From: Dinochytrium kinnereticum
Taxonomy: Eukaryota > Chytridiomycota > Chytridiomycetes > Chytridiales > Chytridiaceae
Length of the DNA: 31,241 nucleotides
Assembly (NCBI GenBank): GCA_027604005.1
Contig: JADGJT010000221.1
Span: 1 to 31,241 of the forward strand
Reading direction: 5' to 3'
Position numbers and translations under genes: made by a program. The notes below the pieces were generated by a model. The model was not told the origin of the DNA, made no database searches, and saw only the letters and a list, made by a program, of their open reading frames with translations. Below, one piece after another: positions 29,989-31,241 of this stretch. The number at the start of each line of letters is the position of its first letter. Position 1 is the stretch's first letter.

Positions 29989-31241
29989 CGAGCCAAGGGG
30001 GGCTTTGGTCAGGCTTTGCTGTGTTGCGTGGGCACAGAATTTGGGTGGTTTGTCTTAACCTTTCTTGCGATCGCTTTGGTGTATGGGACCCCACGAGATG
30101 GCGATGGGAACCGACGGAAGAGGATGAGGATGGGTTGTGTGGTTAAAAGGAGAGATGCTCGGGTTTTGTTGCCCTTGTCTTTTCTTTTCTTTTTTTTTTT
30201 TTTTTCTTTTTCTTTTTATGTTGTTTGTTTTCGTGAAGACGCGATTGGGGTTGTGAGGTTAAAGTTGCAGTTCCATGCGATTTTTGTCCCTTGAATATTC
30301 CCCTTCCTCCTTTACAACCAAAAAGGTGCAGGCAGGCCGTCCACCGACTCCCCCCCCCCTCGGTTTCTTGACGCGGTTTTTATCTAATTTATTTATTTCC
30401 TTCTCTCCTTTTTCACTCTTGGTTCTCTCTTGCGGTCATGGACGTTGTAACCAAACATGAATAACGAACCCGAGTGTCAAAAAGATGGGAAAAAATGGTG
30501 ACGGGGAAAAAAAAACGTTGAAAAAGAAAAGGAGACGTGGTGTATGTGCAGTAAAGGTACATGGAAGGAACGGTTGTTGTGTAAGGGAAAGGTGGATATT
30601 CCAATGAACTGGGGAAAAAAGGAGAAAATAGAAACAAACGGATCTATAGCAACTGCGCTTGTTGAGATGAACAATGAATAAGTATCATGAGGGTCAAAAG
30701 GCTTGGAGCGATGGAGGGATATAATGGTGGAGGCAAAGAGGGGCTTTGTCGTGCTTTACCTTACTGGTTCAGGGTTAAAAAACCAAAACTAGGCTTGGAT
30801 CTATGAAACAAAAAGCAGACGAGAACTACCGATACAAGTGTATAATACAAGGAATATTCCCAAACGTCTATACCCACCTACTCCCCACAAAAAAAAAAGA
30901 GGTAGAAGAAAAAGTCTTCACCGAAATAACCAAAAGGAAAGGTCGTGAATAAAAAAGACATGTTCCTCCATCCGTCCCCCACCCAAAACCAAAATGACAA
31001 TGTTTAAACCCCCAAAGCATCAAAAGCTGAACAGACCGACCCCGCAAAAATCCACCCCAGAATAGATAAGGGAAAGAAAAGGAAGAGAGGAAAAAAAAAA
31101 CCGCCCCGTCCTGAGGCCATCCCCCCCCCCCCCCGCCACCCCGCGCCCCGGGCCCGGCGCCCGCCCCCACCCAAACACAACCACACCCACCCCACCCAAA
31201 CAAACAAACCAAAACACAACACACCACACCCCCCAACCCAC
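29989..31241. other. right-end non-coding region rich in homopolymers
   Basis: This 1.25-kb stretch contains the 5' flank of the minus-strand Cys-rich gene, a T/CT tract at 30175-30220, and a C-rich segment at about 31120-31200 grading into CA/CAAA simple sequence. Frames here encode only low-complexity Phe/Ser or Gly/Trp/Val sequence. The A-rich plus strand from 30480 on could be the 3' UTR of a minus-strand gene beyond the window, but no stop codon of such a gene is identifiable. Confidence 0.45.

Noticed and set aside
30868..31236. 122-codon minus-strand Gly/Trp/Cys/Val-rich frame at the right edge
   Set aside because: Arises from poly-C and CA-rich simple sequence; no domain or plausible composition.

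Overview
The window is eukaryotic and almost certainly from an early-diverging fungus, most likely a chytrid. Genes are compact and intron-rich, with short introns, GTGAGT-type donors and pyrimidine/CAG acceptors. The kinases are TKL-type with long low-complexity linkers. I saw no bacterial operon structure, tRNA, rRNA or CRISPR. All exon boundaries were placed by eye from splice sites, open frames and comparison among paralogues. The reading phases close in every reconstructed gene.

Layout. 1-260: cluster of AACGTT palindromic repeats. 350-600: CATC microsatellites. 616-24129: six same-strand, head-to-tail paralogous TKL kinase genes (K1-K6). 18804-20681, between K5 and K6: a minus-strand Asn/Gly-repeat ORF and a plus-strand von Willebrand D-like pseudogene. 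24532-26374: a GRE2/DFR-like extended SDR reductase (4 exons). 26895-29988, minus strand: one 854-residue Cys-rich protein in four exons, which simple ORF reading would split in two. 29989-31241: homopolymer-rich, no supported gene.

The main result is the kinase array. K2-K6 share an inverted receptor architecture: N-terminal kinase without signal peptide, a short conserved post-kinase motif (like VTETxVSER), a Pro/Tyr/Ser-rich linker, one transmembrane helix ending in a conserved G-rich motif (GxGVGxY-GTR), a Ser/Thr- or poly-Pro-rich stalk, and a C-terminal Cys-containing domain resembling a ricin-B-type beta-trefoil (NGRCL and QxW-like motifs). This predicts type II membrane receptor kinases: kinase inside, lectin-like sensor outside at the C terminus, the reverse of plant and animal receptor kinases.

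The copies have diverged in informative ways. K1 appears to replace the membrane and lectin half with a kinesin-light-chain-like TPR domain and has HND in place of HRD. K5 has one in-frame TGA just after the transmembrane helix, although all its ectodomain exons remain open and in phase. K3 lacks the first intron. K5 and K6 share an extra intron in the DFG glycine codon. Together the array looks like a locally expanded, still-diversifying family of surface sensors.
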